A stretch of DNA of 64,000 bases, from contig OW818699.1 of assembly GCA_942493385.1 (NCBI GenBank), positions 124,001 through 188,000 of the forward strand, in the 5' to 3' direction. A model generated the notes under the pieces. It saw only the letters and a list, made by a program, of their open reading frames with translations. It was not told where the DNA came from and made no database searches. A program made the position numbers and the translations under genes. Origin of the DNA: UBA8389 sp942493385. Its GTDB lineage: Bacteria > Bacteroidota > Bacteroidia > Bacteroidales > UBA1402. This document shows, in pieces, positions 8,825 through 21,300 of the stretch (position 1 is its first letter; every line of letters starts with the position of its first letter).

Positions 8825-10093
8825 ATGCTTATTGAATTCAACGTAGGAAATTTCCGATCATTTAAGAAGAAATGCACCTTCTCATTAGAAGCCCAAGGGA
8901 TAACTGAAGATCCAAAACAAAACATAGCAAGAATAGGCAAATACAAAATTGTCAAAACTGCTGCAATTTATGGTGCTAACTCAAGTGGAAAAAGCAACTT
9001 TATTAGAGCAATGGGTGAAATGTCTAACTGTGTCCGACATTCAATTAGACTTAATGACAACGATGTAATTAGAGAATATGACCCCTTTTTACTTTCTAAA
9101 GGTAAAGACAATGAACCAACCCATTTTGAAGTATTATTTATTATTGATAATACAAGATATAGATATGGTTTTGAATTTAATTCATCATCAATATCTAAAG
9201 AATGGCTATTAATTAAAGAGGAAGCAAATAAAGAAAAACCGTTGTTTATTAGAAATAAAGAAGGAATAGGTGTATCAAAATTAAACTTTATTGAGGGAAT
9301 AGGTATAGAAGAAAAAACTAATGATAACAGGCTTTTCCTTTCACTTTGCGCCCAACTGGGGGGCACAATTTCAAAAAAAGTTGTTAATTGGTTTCAATGT
9401 GGTATTAATGTAATTTCAGGAATTCAAAATATTTTTTATAAAGAATTCACATGCAGGATGATACATAAAAATGACGTGAGTACTAAGACTGCTATGTTAT
9501 TTTTTAAGAATCTAAAACTAGGATTTGACAAAATCGATAGTTCAGAAGAGGAAATTGATATTCCAAACCATTACCCAGTTGAATTAAAGAACTATTTGAA
9601 ACAAAAGAATGATAAAAAATCCATTGTATTGCATACTGTACATAATAAATATAACAAAAAGGGTCAAATTGATGGGGAACAGTACTTTGACGTCACAAAG
9701 CATGAATCAGAAGGTACTCAAAAACTTATTGATATAGCAGGACCACTATTTGACACTTTAGAAAGAGGTTCTATTTTGTTTATCGATGAATTAGATGCAA
9801 AAATGCATCCATTAATCTCTGAACATATTATTAAATTATTCAACAATAAATCTACAAATCCAAAAAATGCACAATTGATTTTTTCTACTCATGATACACA
9901 CTTATTATCATCAAGATTGCTACGTAGAGATCAAATTTGGTTTACTGAAAAAGATAATGTGGAACAAACAGATTTATATTCAATGATGGATATTACATTT
10001 ACAGATGGTTCAAAACCTCGCAAAGACAGTAATTATGAAAAGAATTACATTAATGGACGTTATGGCGCCATTCCCTTTATAATTAATGAATAA
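8825..10093 (+). CDS. rloA: RloA-like AAA15-type ATPase
   Basis: A 422-residue ABC/SMC-like ATPase. It opens MLIEFNVGNFRSFKKK, typical of the AAA15/OLD ATPase group, then Walker A YGANSSGKSNF with Lys56 and Ser57. Walker B is ILFIDELDAKMHP near residues 316-328, with a switch histidine in IFSTHD near 354. There is no C-terminal TOPRIM domain, which separates it from OLD proteins; the nuclease-like partner is the next gene, 11 bases downstream. RloA/RloB pairs occur in restriction and defence islands and recall PARIS (AriA/AriB) and Septu, where an ATPase senses phage and releases or activates an effector. The ATPase call is secure; the defence role is inferred from family and neighbours. Confidence 0.82.
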   Translation: MLIEFNVGNFRSFKKKCTFSLEAQGITEDPKQNIARIGKYKIVKTAAIYGANSSGKSNFIRAMGEMSNCVRHSIRLNDNDVIREYDPFLLSKGKDNEPTHFEVLFIIDNTRYRYGFEFNSSSISKEWLLIKEEANKEKPLFIRNKEGIGVSKLNFIEGIGIEEKTNDNRLFLSLCAQLGGTISKKVVNWFQCGINVISGIQNIFYKEFTCRMIHKNDVSTKTAMLFFKNLKLGFDKIDSSEEEIDIPNHYPVELKNYLKQKNDKKSIVLHTVHNKYNKKGQIDGEQYFDVTKHESEGTQKLIDIAGPLFDTLERGSILFIDELDAKMHPLISEHIIKLFNNKSTNPKNAQLIFSTHDTHLLSSRLLRRDQIWFTEKDNVEQTDLYSMMDITFTDGSKPRKDSNYEKNYINGRYGAIPFIINE

Positions 10094-10104
10094 AAAATAT
10101 TCCA

Positions 10105-10815
10105 ATGGCGAAAAAAATTGAGATAGAAGATTTTGATTTAGCAAATTTTAATTATCATAAATCATCAAGACAATCCAAACCAATAATCTGTCATATTTTG
10201 ATTGTTTGTGAGGGAGAAAAAACAGAGCCACAATATTTTAAATCATTTAATAAAACAAATAATGGTAATGTAATTTATGAACTTACCATTGACGGAGGAA
10301 GAATTAACACAAAAGATGTTGTGAAGAAAGCTATTGAAATGCGAGATAAGTCAGATATAAAGTTTGATCAAGTTTGGGCCGTTTTTGATAAAGATGATTT
10401 TCCTACAAAGGATTTTAATGGAGCTATCAATATGGCAAAAGCACACAATGTAAATTGCGCATGGAGTAATCAGGCTTTTGAATTGTGGTATTTATTACAT
10501 TTTCATAATCGAATAACCTCAATGGAAAGAGAAGAATACAAACACGCTATATCAGTAGCTGTTAATGGTTCTTTAAAATATAAAAAGAAAAAGCCGTATG
10601 TATATAAAAAGAATGCAATAGACAATTTTGAAGTTATGAATACACATGGTAGTCAGAATAATGCAATTAATTGGGCGAAAAATGGTGAAGATGTGTTTTT
10701 TGATACGAAATATGCAAACCATAATCCTTGCACAACAGTATATAAACTCGTTAAACAACTTATTGGGAAAGACGAAGATCTAAATTTGGAATTAAAAAGA
10801 AAAGTTAACGGTTAA
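10105..10815 (+). CDS. rloB: RloB-like TOPRIM-type effector
   Basis: A 236-residue protein of the RloB family. After a charged N-terminus, ILIVCEGEKTEPQYFKSF supplies an acidic residue (Glu36) at the end of a beta strand, and VWAVFDKDDFP supplies Asp95, Asp97 and Asp98, consistent with a TOPRIM-like metal site. The family motif NQAFELWYLLHF follows near residues 121-132. The C-terminus (NAINWAKNGEDVFFD) is typical. It lies 11 bases after rloA on the same strand, so the two should act together, RloB being the likely nuclease or RNA-targeting effector. Its biochemical target cannot be read from the sequence. Confidence 0.8.
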   Translation: MAKKIEIEDFDLANFNYHKSSRQSKPIICHILIVCEGEKTEPQYFKSFNKTNNGNVIYELTIDGGRINTKDVVKKAIEMRDKSDIKFDQVWAVFDKDDFPTKDFNGAINMAKAHNVNCAWSNQAFELWYLLHFHNRITSMEREEYKHAISVAVNGSLKYKKKKPYVYKKNAIDNFEVMNTHGSQNNAINWAKNGEDVFFDTKYANHNPCTTVYKLVKQLIGKDEDLNLELKRKVNG

Positions 10816-10944
10816 TCTCAATAATAGATTATTTAGATATTAATATGTCAAACATTTTTGTAATTTTATTACCACCTTCACAAAGTGAGTAAATTCTAAT
10901 ATATTAAATATCACTCATTTAACCACCATAATCCAAAAAAAACG

Positions 10945-10961
10945 GCCCTGTTGGGCCCACC
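10945..10961 (+). other. tRNA 3'-end fragment, putative attachment site
   Basis: GCCCTGTTGGGCCCACC reads as the 3' part of a tRNA gene: last loop bases, T-stem strand CCTGT, acceptor strand TGGGCCC, discriminator A. No 5' half of a tRNA precedes it. From memory this end resembles a Met (CAT) tRNA of Bacteroidota, which is not verified. It falls where the AT-rich defence region gives way to ordinary chromosome and is followed by a hairpin terminator, as expected for the duplicated core of an island integrated into a tRNA gene whose intact copy lies left of position 1. Confidence 0.55.
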
Positions 10962-10966
10962 CCATA

Positions 10967-11004
10967 AACAAAGGTTTTGCAGAAATGTGAAACCTTTGTT
11001 TTAT
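10967..11004 (+). terminator. Rho-independent terminator after tRNA remnant
   Basis: AACAAAGGTTT (10967-10977) pairs perfectly with AAACCTTTGTT (10990-11000), followed by TTAT. It would end rloAB transcription now, but its place six bases after the tRNA-like end suggests it was originally the tRNA gene's own terminator. Confidence 0.7.
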
Positions 11005-11223
11005 TAATTCCTACTTTAATCTGCTTTTTGTTGGAGTGAAACGATTAAAAAGGAGTTAAATAGAAAGGATAAATCTGAAAAACCTTTTTTTGAGTTCTAT
11101 GTGCAGAGTAAGTTGCAATTATTGGCTGTTAATTAGGTGGTTATGTTAAAAATAAATTACATTTACATCTAATTACCAGAAGTTAGGTTCAGTATTTGTT
11201 TCATACTAAGTTGTACAGCAATT
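11005..11223. other. Intergenic region before the LuxR-type regulator
   Basis: AT-rich, with no complete gene. One plus-strand frame (about 11030-11134, ending at a TAG) stays open for roughly 35 codons but has no start codon and no recognisable family. A TATTTG is present near 11192 but does not fit the full -7 consensus. Confidence 0.3.
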
Positions 11224-12195
11224 ATGAAACTCTTACCTGTTCGAATATTTATTCTTTTTTTTCCATTGATCACTTTTTCAACCCTTATCAGGGCTGAAAA
11301 GTCGACCATGTCCAAAGAGAATTGGACGAAATCGGATATCCTCCTCTTTCGAACAAAAGGAGACAGTCTTTATGAAATAACAAGAGGAGGTTCGTTGGTT
11401 CCATTATCAGTGCGTTCAGCCAAAGGATCCATCAAAGACAAAGTCCCTTTTTCGGCACCATCAGGCCAGCAAACAAATCTGCTTTTACGTATTTGCAATA
11501 AGGTAGACCATCAATACACGCTCAAAAACATAGTCATTGTCCCTAGGCGTGAATTTGAAAATAGAGTCGACCAAAAGAGTGTTCTTCAGGGCATATTCAT
11601 AGGTATGATGTTCCTTATTCTATTGCTCAACTTTATACTCTTTACCGTTGCCATCAATTACATGTACACCAAAGGCCATTTGGACAAAGTCAAAATGCAG
11701 AATTATAACTCCAAACTTGAACTGGAAAAAATTCATACTGAAAATGAGAACCTCAAACTTAAACAAGAACTCGACAGCAAAAACAGGCAACTGACTTCAA
11801 AGCTCATTGAATTAACTGAAAAAGAGACCATCATTGCAGACATAATTCGAAAGCTTTCTCAATTGGACCACGAGGACGTAGATAAGCGCAAAATTCACAA
11901 CTTACTCACAAGCCTCAAATCTGGTCAATCCTGCCACAACTGGCATGAATTTGAAGTCTGTTTCGACCTGACACATCCGAATTTCTATTGCGGTCTTGAT
12001 GCCCGTTTCCCCAAGCTGACAGCCAACGATAAGAAGCTGTGCGCTTTTCTCAAATTGAACTTCTCCACTAAGGAAATGTCTATCATCACTGGTAAAAGCG
12101 TTAACACCATCGATGTGGGTAGAAGCCGGCTGAGAAGAAAAATGGGTATGGTTTCCGATGAAAATCTACAGTCCTACATTGCTCATTTTAATTAG
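11224..12195 (+). CDS. Membrane-tethered LuxR-type transcriptional regulator
   Basis: A 323-residue protein. Residues 1-24 form a signal peptide or first membrane anchor (LPVRIFILFFPLITFSTLI). Residues 25-117 are a predicted periplasmic domain without recognised fold. Residues about 119-145 are a transmembrane helix (GIFIGMMFLILLLNFILF), followed by a Lys/Glu-rich coiled coil to about residue 215. The C-terminus (LTANDKKLCAFLKLNFSTKE, then TGKSVNTIDVGRSRLRRKMG) is the LuxR-like helix-turn-helix common at the end of Bacteroidota TPR-type regulators, but the usual N-terminal TPR repeats are missing. It directly precedes the giant surface-protein gene in the same direction (106-base gap) and is the obvious candidate to control it. 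Confidence 0.7.
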   Translation: MKLLPVRIFILFFPLITFSTLIRAEKSTMSKENWTKSDILLFRTKGDSLYEITRGGSLVPLSVRSAKGSIKDKVPFSAPSGQQTNLLLRICNKVDHQYTLKNIVIVPRREFENRVDQKSVLQGIFIGMMFLILLLNFILFTVAINYMYTKGHLDKVKMQNYNSKLELEKIHTENENLKLKQELDSKNRQLTSKLIELTEKETIIADIIRKLSQLDHEDVDKRKIHNLLTSLKSGQSCHNWHEFEVCFDLTHPNFYCGLDARFPKLTANDKKLCAFLKLNFSTKEMSIITGKSVNTIDVGRSRLRRKMGMVSDENLQSYIAHFN

Positions 12196-12301
12196 GTTTA
12201 ATCTTCCTTTTGTACAGATTTTGTAAGGTGTGAAATCTACAGAAAACTAGGTTTCGACTGTCAGCGGGCTTATTTTTACATTTTACCAAAACTACTCCGC
12301 C

Positions 12302-15300
12302 ATGAATAGACAGCACGCTCTCCTCGTTTGTGTCTTTCTGATGTTTACAAGTTCACTTTTTTCGCAACAAGGCACCACGTTACAGAAATTCAATTTTGAC
12401 AATGCTACAGACCAGCTCATTTTGGACGAGCACATGAGAGCCCTCAAACTTTATGACCCCTTCGTGATCGATTTCTGGTCGTGCGCTTCACAATTAAACA
12501 CCACATTGGGTAAACATACGTTGTTTTTCCATGAGAAAGGTTCAGGGAATGCCAATTGCGATGTGTCAGGCAATAATGGAGGTTATGCCAAGGGACTTTG
12601 GGCAGGCTATGTCTTCGAAAACAATGTATGGTATTTTAGGATCTACAAACCCACCTGGAACAGATACGACCGGTGCTATTTCATATTTACTGCCAATACG
12701 CAAGTTATCAGCATTCGAATCAACGAGTTTGATGAAGCTTCCGAAATTGTTGGCAAATGGGCTCATTGGGCCATCAGTTACAATCAGACCACCGGACAGT
12801 TGAATATCTACTTCAACGGGATTAAGAAAGATGGGGTAAAGTTAAGTGCGACCGAATGGTTTTTATGGGCAGGCGACTGTGTTCACAACGGCTTCTGGAA
12901 AGATATGTTCCTGGCACCAAATGAACAATACGCTGTTACCAGAGGTTACGATGTATACAACCAGATTGACAACGGAAAGCTATTGTTTGGGAGTCTTGGT
13001 CAAAAAGACAACCCAAACAGTTCCTTTGCTGCAAACCGTTATCCGTTTACCGGATCGATTGCTCAGATACGGCTGCGGCAAATAGATTATTCTGCTGCCA
13101 CATTCAACGATTATGACAAAGTAACTGATTACACCAAACCGGAATACTTTTACTACTTGAGATTTTCCAACGATTATGTCGGTCACGCCGTTTACAACAC
13201 CAATGTAGCTGTTCAGGCTGCAAATGACTTACCTGTTCATCCGATGGAGGTCACCAACCTGACGGCAACAGTAAGTTGCAACGCCATAACCTTAAATTGG
13301 AATTTGGTCGATGCTACTTCCGCAGGAGTCTGGCGAACACCGGATGATGCTTTTTTCTATGTGAATAATAGTAAAACATTTACAGACAATCCTCCTCGGC
13401 CTGATATTGATTATACCTACACCGTAAAAGGGTTATGGAATGTTTCGATTGCAAGTGTAGGGACCAACTATTTTTCGAAGGAAGGGGTAACCGTCACGGC
13501 ACGAAGGGGTGACCCAGGTCCACCAGACACTTTTACTGCAACTCCCGACTGCGATGGCACCATCAAACTCGATTGGAGCAGGAAAGCAGTGGCAACTGGT
13601 TACCAGATCGAAATCGGAGATCAGACTACTTTCTCAAACGGTACTCAGACCATCGTACCTTTAGGCAATGTCTTCACGTATACTCATGCGCCGAACGTCC
13701 CGGACAAGGCTTATATTTACAAGATCATTTCACAGAACAGTCTGAACTGCGGCAGAAATACCACCAATTTCAGAGAAGCCACCGCCACCACCAAAACAAC
13801 CTGTTCAACAGCGCCTACCAATGTGCAGGCAGTTGTAAGCGGTGATGCCATCAACATCTCCTGGACCTATGTCCATTCCTCTGGTTCGGCACCCAACCGA
13901 TTTGCAATTCTTAGAAGAACAGGCGAAACTGGTGATTTTGTCTCCATAGGAACAGCTACGGGTAACACCATCCGAACCTATTCAGACTTAAGTGGGGCTT
14001 CTTGTGTCAACTATTATTATAAAGTCCAGGCCCTGGCTCCTTGCGGGGGCACCACCTTGTCCATTTCTACAGCATCTACTGTTGCGAAAAAAATAGCACC
14101 GTTCACCAACGTCTTTTTAACCTCCAGTGGGGCATACTTCAGTGGTTCCAAGGGCTATTTTGGCGATAAAGTGGAACTGGAATGGAAAGTCAATCCAAAT
14201 AAGATAGGAGATGTCACACAATTCCAGATATTCAGAAAGGAGAGCGCTTCATCAGCCTTAACTCTAATCAAGACCTTGGAAGGCAGCACCTATTCGACCT
14301 GGAACGATGCGTCCGTTGAAGCCAACAAAGTGTACACGTATCAGCTTAGAGCAGTCGCAGATTGTGAAGGTACTCCGACCTATTCAGACACGATTACGAC
14401 AACAGGCTTCCGCATCAAGACTGGTTTTGTAAGTGGAAAAATCACTTTTGAAGGTGGTAATGCTGTTGAAAACGTAGAAGTGAGGTCATCCAGAGGAACT
14501 TCACCAACCTCTTGTCTTGATTTTTCGACTGCAGTGGGATGTGCCTATAAAACATATACCACGACCTTGAGACCTGATACCGCTTTATCTGTTGAAGCAT
14601 GGGTCTATTCCAGTGAATGGAACAGTGTGAACGGTGTTCAGATGATACTCGATATGGATTATACTTCCAACATGTACTTTTTGGGTAATAGAGTCGTTTG
14701 CGGAGTCAGTACCAGCGATGATAGGGAATGCAAGATCGATTACGGATACAACTTCAGTGAAACAACTGGATGGCATCACTTCGCCTATACTTTTGGTGGT
14801 GGAAAACTAACCTTGTACATCGACGGTAAAAAAAGAACGACTGTTAACGCCAATACGACCGTAAAAACACTGAAATTCTTGCCAAACCTACTCGTTACGA
14901 TTGGAAGCCAGACTGCAACCAATACTCTGCCTTTCAAGGGTAAATTGGACGAATTCAGAATATGGAAGCGTTGCAAGACCGAAGAAGAAATCGGGTTTGA
15001 TTATGTTCGAAACATGTCTGCCGATGAATCTGGATTGATGGGATACTGGCGGATGGACGAAAACACCGGCAATTACCTTTATGATTGTTCCAAACAAGAC
15101 GGTGTATACAACAAAAACCATTTGTTGTTTGCAGGTGCACCCAAATGGAGTACACTGACACCCTCCTACGAGCAACTTCACCCCTCCGGCTTGACCGACA
15201 AGTATGGCAATTACAAAGTAACGAACATCGCATACACAGGAACAGGTGAAATATTCTCCATCACACCCATCAAAGGGATTCATCGGTTCGACCCTACGGA

Positions 15301-18300
15301 TCGAACCTTGTTTATCGGAGACAACAGCCCAGTGCAAAACAACATCGATTTTACAGACAAATCCTCTTTTGTATTTCGAGGGAAAGTGTTTTACAAAAAC
15401 ACCAACTTCCCTGTTAAAAAGGCTTCGGTCTATATTGACAACGCCTTGGTTGTTGGTGACGGCAAAGAGCCTGTCACTACAAATGACTTTGGAGAGTTCA
15501 GCATCAATGTCCCTATTGGCAACCATTATGTGAGCGTCAAAAAAGACGGGCATATCTTTGAGTTCAACGGTCAATGGCCACAACCGACCACCAACGAGCC
15601 CTACTCGAAATTCAATTTTCAAGACGATATTGCACAAATCATGACCTTCTATGACATCACCCGTGTCAAAGTTGCCGGTCGTTTCGTTGGTGGTAATGTG
15701 GAAGGAAATAAAAAACTCGGGTTTCACAAATCCATAAATAACATTGGCGTAGGGACCATCCAGCTCGGCAATGCATCCAGTTATGATATTGACACCACAG
15801 CAGCTGGAAGCAAAGACAAGATCAGCTTTACCACCGATGTAAATTCAGGTGAATACTTCATTCAGTTATTACCTGAAAAATACAACATACTATCTGTAAG
15901 CAACAGTCGATATATAATGAAAACTGAAGGGCTAGGTATACTAGACTTGACAACCATACCGTCACTAACCACAGTATCAGATACAGTCTTTCTGGAAGAC
16001 AATCAAGGCAACCAAACGAACAACATCGATAAAATTCAGACCAAAAGCTATCATTATGCACGTAACTTCATTTACTACGCTCAACCCACTTTGAGAGTTT
16101 ACAGCCAAGGCGATTATCCGTTGATAGGTGAAGACACGATCCGTGTGACCAATCCGGTAACTAAGTTAGAAACCACCTTGCATCTCAACGATGTTTCCAG
16201 TCCATTTAGATACCCTGTCTTCAGGATGGGAGCCAGATACCCAATCAACATATTCGTTTATGAGGAATATGAAAATGCCAATAAACTGGACCAGGTACCT
16301 GTGGCCAATGCCGAAGTGACTATCAACAACGCAATTGAAGTAAATGCTCCTATTAAGGTATTTAAAACCGATGAGCATGGTTTTCTATCAGACTATACCT
16401 TATTTCAGGTTGGTGTACCCAATATGAGCACCGATCTTCCTCATATTTCTTCCTACACCAAAACACTATCCATAACGGCCAAGACAACAGGCTATCAGAT
16501 AACTTGGCCTACAAGCGGCGTTTACAGAGGTTACGTTCTTGGTTCTGTGGATGCAGCAGGTGCCAATTTTGTTTCCTACGGGCCCCAAATGCCGGCCATC
16601 GTACTGCACGACCCACCTGGATCAAACAGTTATGCCTATTTGAAGAAAGGCAGTGAGTACATGGTAAAGCAGTCCTGCAATTTTTCACAGGAGACTAATA
16701 CCAAATATGACAATACCATCAGTATAGGCTATAACTTTCAAATCGGTGGAGGTCTGGCAGGTCCTGTATTTGAGAATCGATTCATCAATGATATGAAACT
16801 CGGCCTGGCCGTACAGTCGTTCGCCTCCAATGATGGCGGATATATGGAAAAATGGACGTTCAACGAAGACTTCAAGACCAGTGATGCCGCTGATGCTGTC
16901 GGTAGCATGGCCGATGTGTTTATTGGTCAATCTCAGAATTATTACTTTTCGGAAACAAAAAATCTGCAGATACTTCCAACCGCTTTTTGTGTGTCCAGCG
17001 GGCTCGAATCCTTATCCACAACGGAGTTGGCCTCTGCCAATGCAGGATTCACTTTGGGGATCCGGGATGGTTTTGCAGCCACTCCTGAAACCGAAAAAAC
17101 CTTGTTTGTCTATACACAGGATCACATTATCAACAAGTTGATACCCGAGCTCATCAAATTGAGAAACAACTTACTGGCTGATAATACCAAATACAAAAGT
17201 AAAGTACCTGCCAGCCATGTCAATTACGGCTTGCCCAACAAGCACCCCGCCTGGAAAGCAATGGGTGACTCAAGTGCCCTTCCAAGTTACACGTTCACCC
17301 CGACGGTAGCTGGAGAAATGGATTCGTTGGAGTTCCTTCACCAGCAGATTGCCATTTGGGTGCAGACCATTGCCACGAATGAAGCGGCAAAAGCCAACGC
17401 CACTTACGATGACAATGTCTCCTTCGACGGTCTCTCAGGTGCTTACCAACGGGAAGCCAACATTGTTTCCACTATTTACGATGGGAAAAGGTATAAAAAA
17501 TCATTCAAAGTATTCGGCGGGTCCAATAGTGGCTTCAATACAAACGGTATTGGCGTATACATGACTTCTGAATCCAGTATGAATTTTGAACAACAGATTG
17601 CAACCAATGAGGAAGACACGAAAACCATGACCTGGGGTTTCGTGCTGGATGACAGCGACCAAGGTGATTATTACAGTGTCGGCATTGCAAGCAATGAATA
17701 TTTGAAGCCCATGAACGTTGCGGATTTCACAACGGACAATAGGAAGATGAATGACAAGGTCGAATTGCTGAACAGTCTGACCGGCGGCGTGAGTGCCACA
17801 GGAGGCACTGGCATGGTATTGAAGAAAATGTACGACCTATATAATGGGAAAGTGGTACCGGGCTATATCGGTTCAGTCGTGGCAATGGCACTTACATCAA
17901 CCCTTCAGGCCATCTCCATGGGTGTTTTCGGAAATTTCATCAGTGATATTGAAAACAAAGGACACGATGCAGTTTATTCGGCAGTGACCCATTCCCCCAT
18001 ATTCAAGATTCTCGGAGGGCAAAGCCGATGTCCTTATGAAGGACCAGAGTATTCCATTTTCTATTCCAACACACCAGGCTCCGAACCTGCCATCATCCAC
18101 ATAGGTACGCAGCAACAGGAAAAGCCGGAAATTGCGATTGAACCTGGTGAACGCGTCAATGTACCTGAAAGCTCAAAGGCCGAATTCACACTTAAGCTGA
18201 AGAATGCTAGTCCGACCAACAAGGATCTAACTTATTACTTAAAGGTAGACGAAGCAGCCAATTCGGATGGAGCCATCCTGACCATCGACGGCATCAATCC

Positions 18301-21300
18301 AAATTTCAGGCAGTTCTTCATACCAGCCGGGCAGACTCTGACCAAAACACTTACAGTCGAAAAAGGAAGCAACGGCATTATGGATTACAATAATCTGGGG
18401 TTGATCATTCACTCGGCTTGTCAATTCAATCCGGAGGACAATCTTCCCGATATTGCCGATACTGTGAAATTCTCTGTGTATTTCCTGCCCACTTGTACGA
18501 ACGTTGACCTGTATCCTCAGGAAAATTGGGTCGTGAATACAAGTGATAAAGACACCATGACGGTGATACTTTCAGGTTACGACCTGAACAGTTCGAATTT
18601 TGAAAAGATTGTCTTTCAGTACCGTTCCCCAGGAGGGCCCATCATTACACCGATCACCTTTGTCAAAAATGCAACGGATACGGTATTGATTCAAGGACCA
18701 AAAGAATTGATCAACAACCGGAGTGGCATCACCTGGATGTTTCCAATGGAAAACCTGAATGACGGGACGTATGAAATCAGGGCTAAAACCATCTGCAAGG
18801 GCGGGTATGAATTCGTAACGCCTTGGTATTCAGGAATACTTGATGGTATGCAACCAAAACAATTCGGGGAACCACAACCTGCCGGTGGCATACTTTGGAC
18901 AGGAAGCGAACTTAGCCTACAGTTCAATGAAGCGCTGAATGTCGGTTATCTGAATGCACACAAAGAATTGATTTCGGTCAGGGGTGTACTTAACAATACT
19001 GACCTCTCCAATTTTAAATACATCCAACACGATGCCAGTTTGCATTTTGACGGAATACAGCAACACATGGTGGTTTCTGACGGCGTCAACCTGAAATACA
19101 CGTCATTTACTATCGAGTTCTGGGCCAAACGTGAACGAACTGGTAAGGAATGTCTGATATCTCAGGAAGAACCTTTATCGGGAGGATTATGGATTGGTTT
19201 TGATGAAAACAACCGATTCACTATGATACTGAACGGACAGACCGTCAAAACAGATAAATCTTACAGTCACCTAATCAACCAATGGAGTCACTTCGCCTGT
19301 GTTTTCAACAACGGAAGTGACAGTGACGAAAAGGGCATCACGCTCATCGTTGCAGCAGACGCAGGGACGGAGGAAGTCTATCGAAAAGTCGATTATGGCT
19401 ATTTTGCTACCGGGCCTTTTTATGCAGGATATTGCCACGATGATGGTACAGCCTTTAAAGGGAACATGCATGACTTGCGTGTTTGGACGCATTATCGGCT
19501 GTTGACCGATATCAGCTCAGGAATGTACATACTCCATTCAGGCTATGAAAAAGGGCTATGTAGCTTATGGCCGATGGACGATGCCTCGGGCCCAAAAGCT
19601 AGGGATATTGCCTTCAGCCGGAATGGCGTGGTCAATGCCACCTGGCAAGTGAGCCGCGGTGGCAAGGCAATAGCCCTGAACGGCGGTTATTTGTCGTTCG
19701 GTACAGAAGGAATGGCTTTCGACAATGAATCGGACTTTACGCTGGAATATTGGTTCAAGGGCACTGCTGCTTCAGATACGGTATTCCTGTTTTCGGGAGA
19801 TTTGCTCAATCCGTCAGGATGGGGAGTCGGGGCTACTTCGGAAGGAAAACTGTTTGTAAGGAACGGTCTAAAAACCATCAAAGCCGGCAATACGAATTAT
19901 CTGGACAACAACTGGCATCATTTCGCCCTATGTATGAATCGCCGGAACAACATAAGCATTTATATGGATGGATTGTTGACCCAAACGGTTTCAGCATCGG
20001 GATTCAACGGTTTCGGATCTGACAAATGCATCATTGGCGCCAGGTATACGGCTCCTTCCAGTGGCGATCGGATGGACCACCGTTTCACTGGTGTGGTGGA
20101 TGAAATTCGGTTGTGGAACATGTCGAAACAGAAAAGTCAAATTGTCCGCTACATGCAACACTCACTAACGGGTGATGAAGTAGGTCTTACAGCCTATTTC
20201 CCCTTTGAGGATGTCACCATCTCCGATCCTTCGCTGACTGCTCAAACCCTACGAAATATGACCAGCGATACCACTGGCGTTGCAGGTAACAGTATAACGT
20301 TTGGCTTATGCGGATACACAGACGAAACCCCTTCTATCAAATTGCATCTGCCTGTAACGGATATCGCCTTCGATTACGTTGTTAACGGGGATAAGATCAT
20401 TATCACACCCATCATCGAAGAAAACAAGATCGAGCATACCAACCTTGAAATTTCAGTCCAGGGAGTCAAGGATGTGAACAACAACACCATGAGTTCTGCG
20501 GTGACCTGGTCTGCCTTTGTGAACAGGAACCAGTTGTTCTGGGGTGCTCAAAAAGTGTCTTACGAAATCACCATCAGTGAACCGTTGTCGTTCACACAAC
20601 AAATAGCAAATCTTGGAGGTGTGACCAAAGAATGGGAAATCTACAATTTGCCCCCGTGGCTAAGTGCAAACATCACCTCGGGAACCATCGATGCACTGCG
20701 CACCGAAGACATCACCTTTACGCTCAATCCTGCCATCAATGTAGGAGAATACTCCCACGACATCTATGTCTCATCCTCTGAAGGCAGTCCTGAACGTCTG
20801 GTCATCAACCTGATGGTAAAAGGAATTGAGCCCGATTGGAGCGTTGACAATGAAAAATTTGAACATTCCATGTCGCTGGTCGGAAAAATTAAAATCGGCG
20901 AACATTTATGTACCAATGTCAACGACAAGGTGTGGGTCTTTTCTGGAAATGAATGTCGTGGATCGGGTTATCAGGAATACATCAAAGAGTTGGATACCTA
21001 TGTGCTGTTTCTGGATATATTTGGAACCACCAATGGTGATACGTTGACCTTCAAGATATGGGATGCCTGTGATGCTAAAGTTTATACCGATGCCCAACCG
21101 ATATTGACGTTTATTAAAAATGAAGTGCTGGGCACCATCAATGATCCTGTAATCATTTTCAGCAATGGAGAAATCAGCCGGGATTTAAGCGTTAAAGACG
21201 GATGGAAATGGCTTTCCTTCAATCTGGAAACAGCGAAACTTCATTCGACAAATGCCTTGATGCAGGGTGTCCCTGCCAGAGAGGGCGATGCCATCAAAGG

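Noticed and set aside
10932..10957. Minus-strand terminator: GGCCC/GGGCC stem followed by a T run
   Set aside because: No minus-strand gene to the right would use it, and the sequence is better explained as a tRNA 3' end.
11030..11134. Open plus-strand stretch of about 35 codons containing EKPFFEFYVQSKLQLL
   Set aside because: No start codon, no family recognised and no recognisable promoter; could be a remnant but cannot be supported.
14888..15727. 279-codon minus-strand frame inside the giant surface-protein gene
   Set aside because: Antisense shadow; the plus-strand frame is continuous over 10 kb with clear domains.
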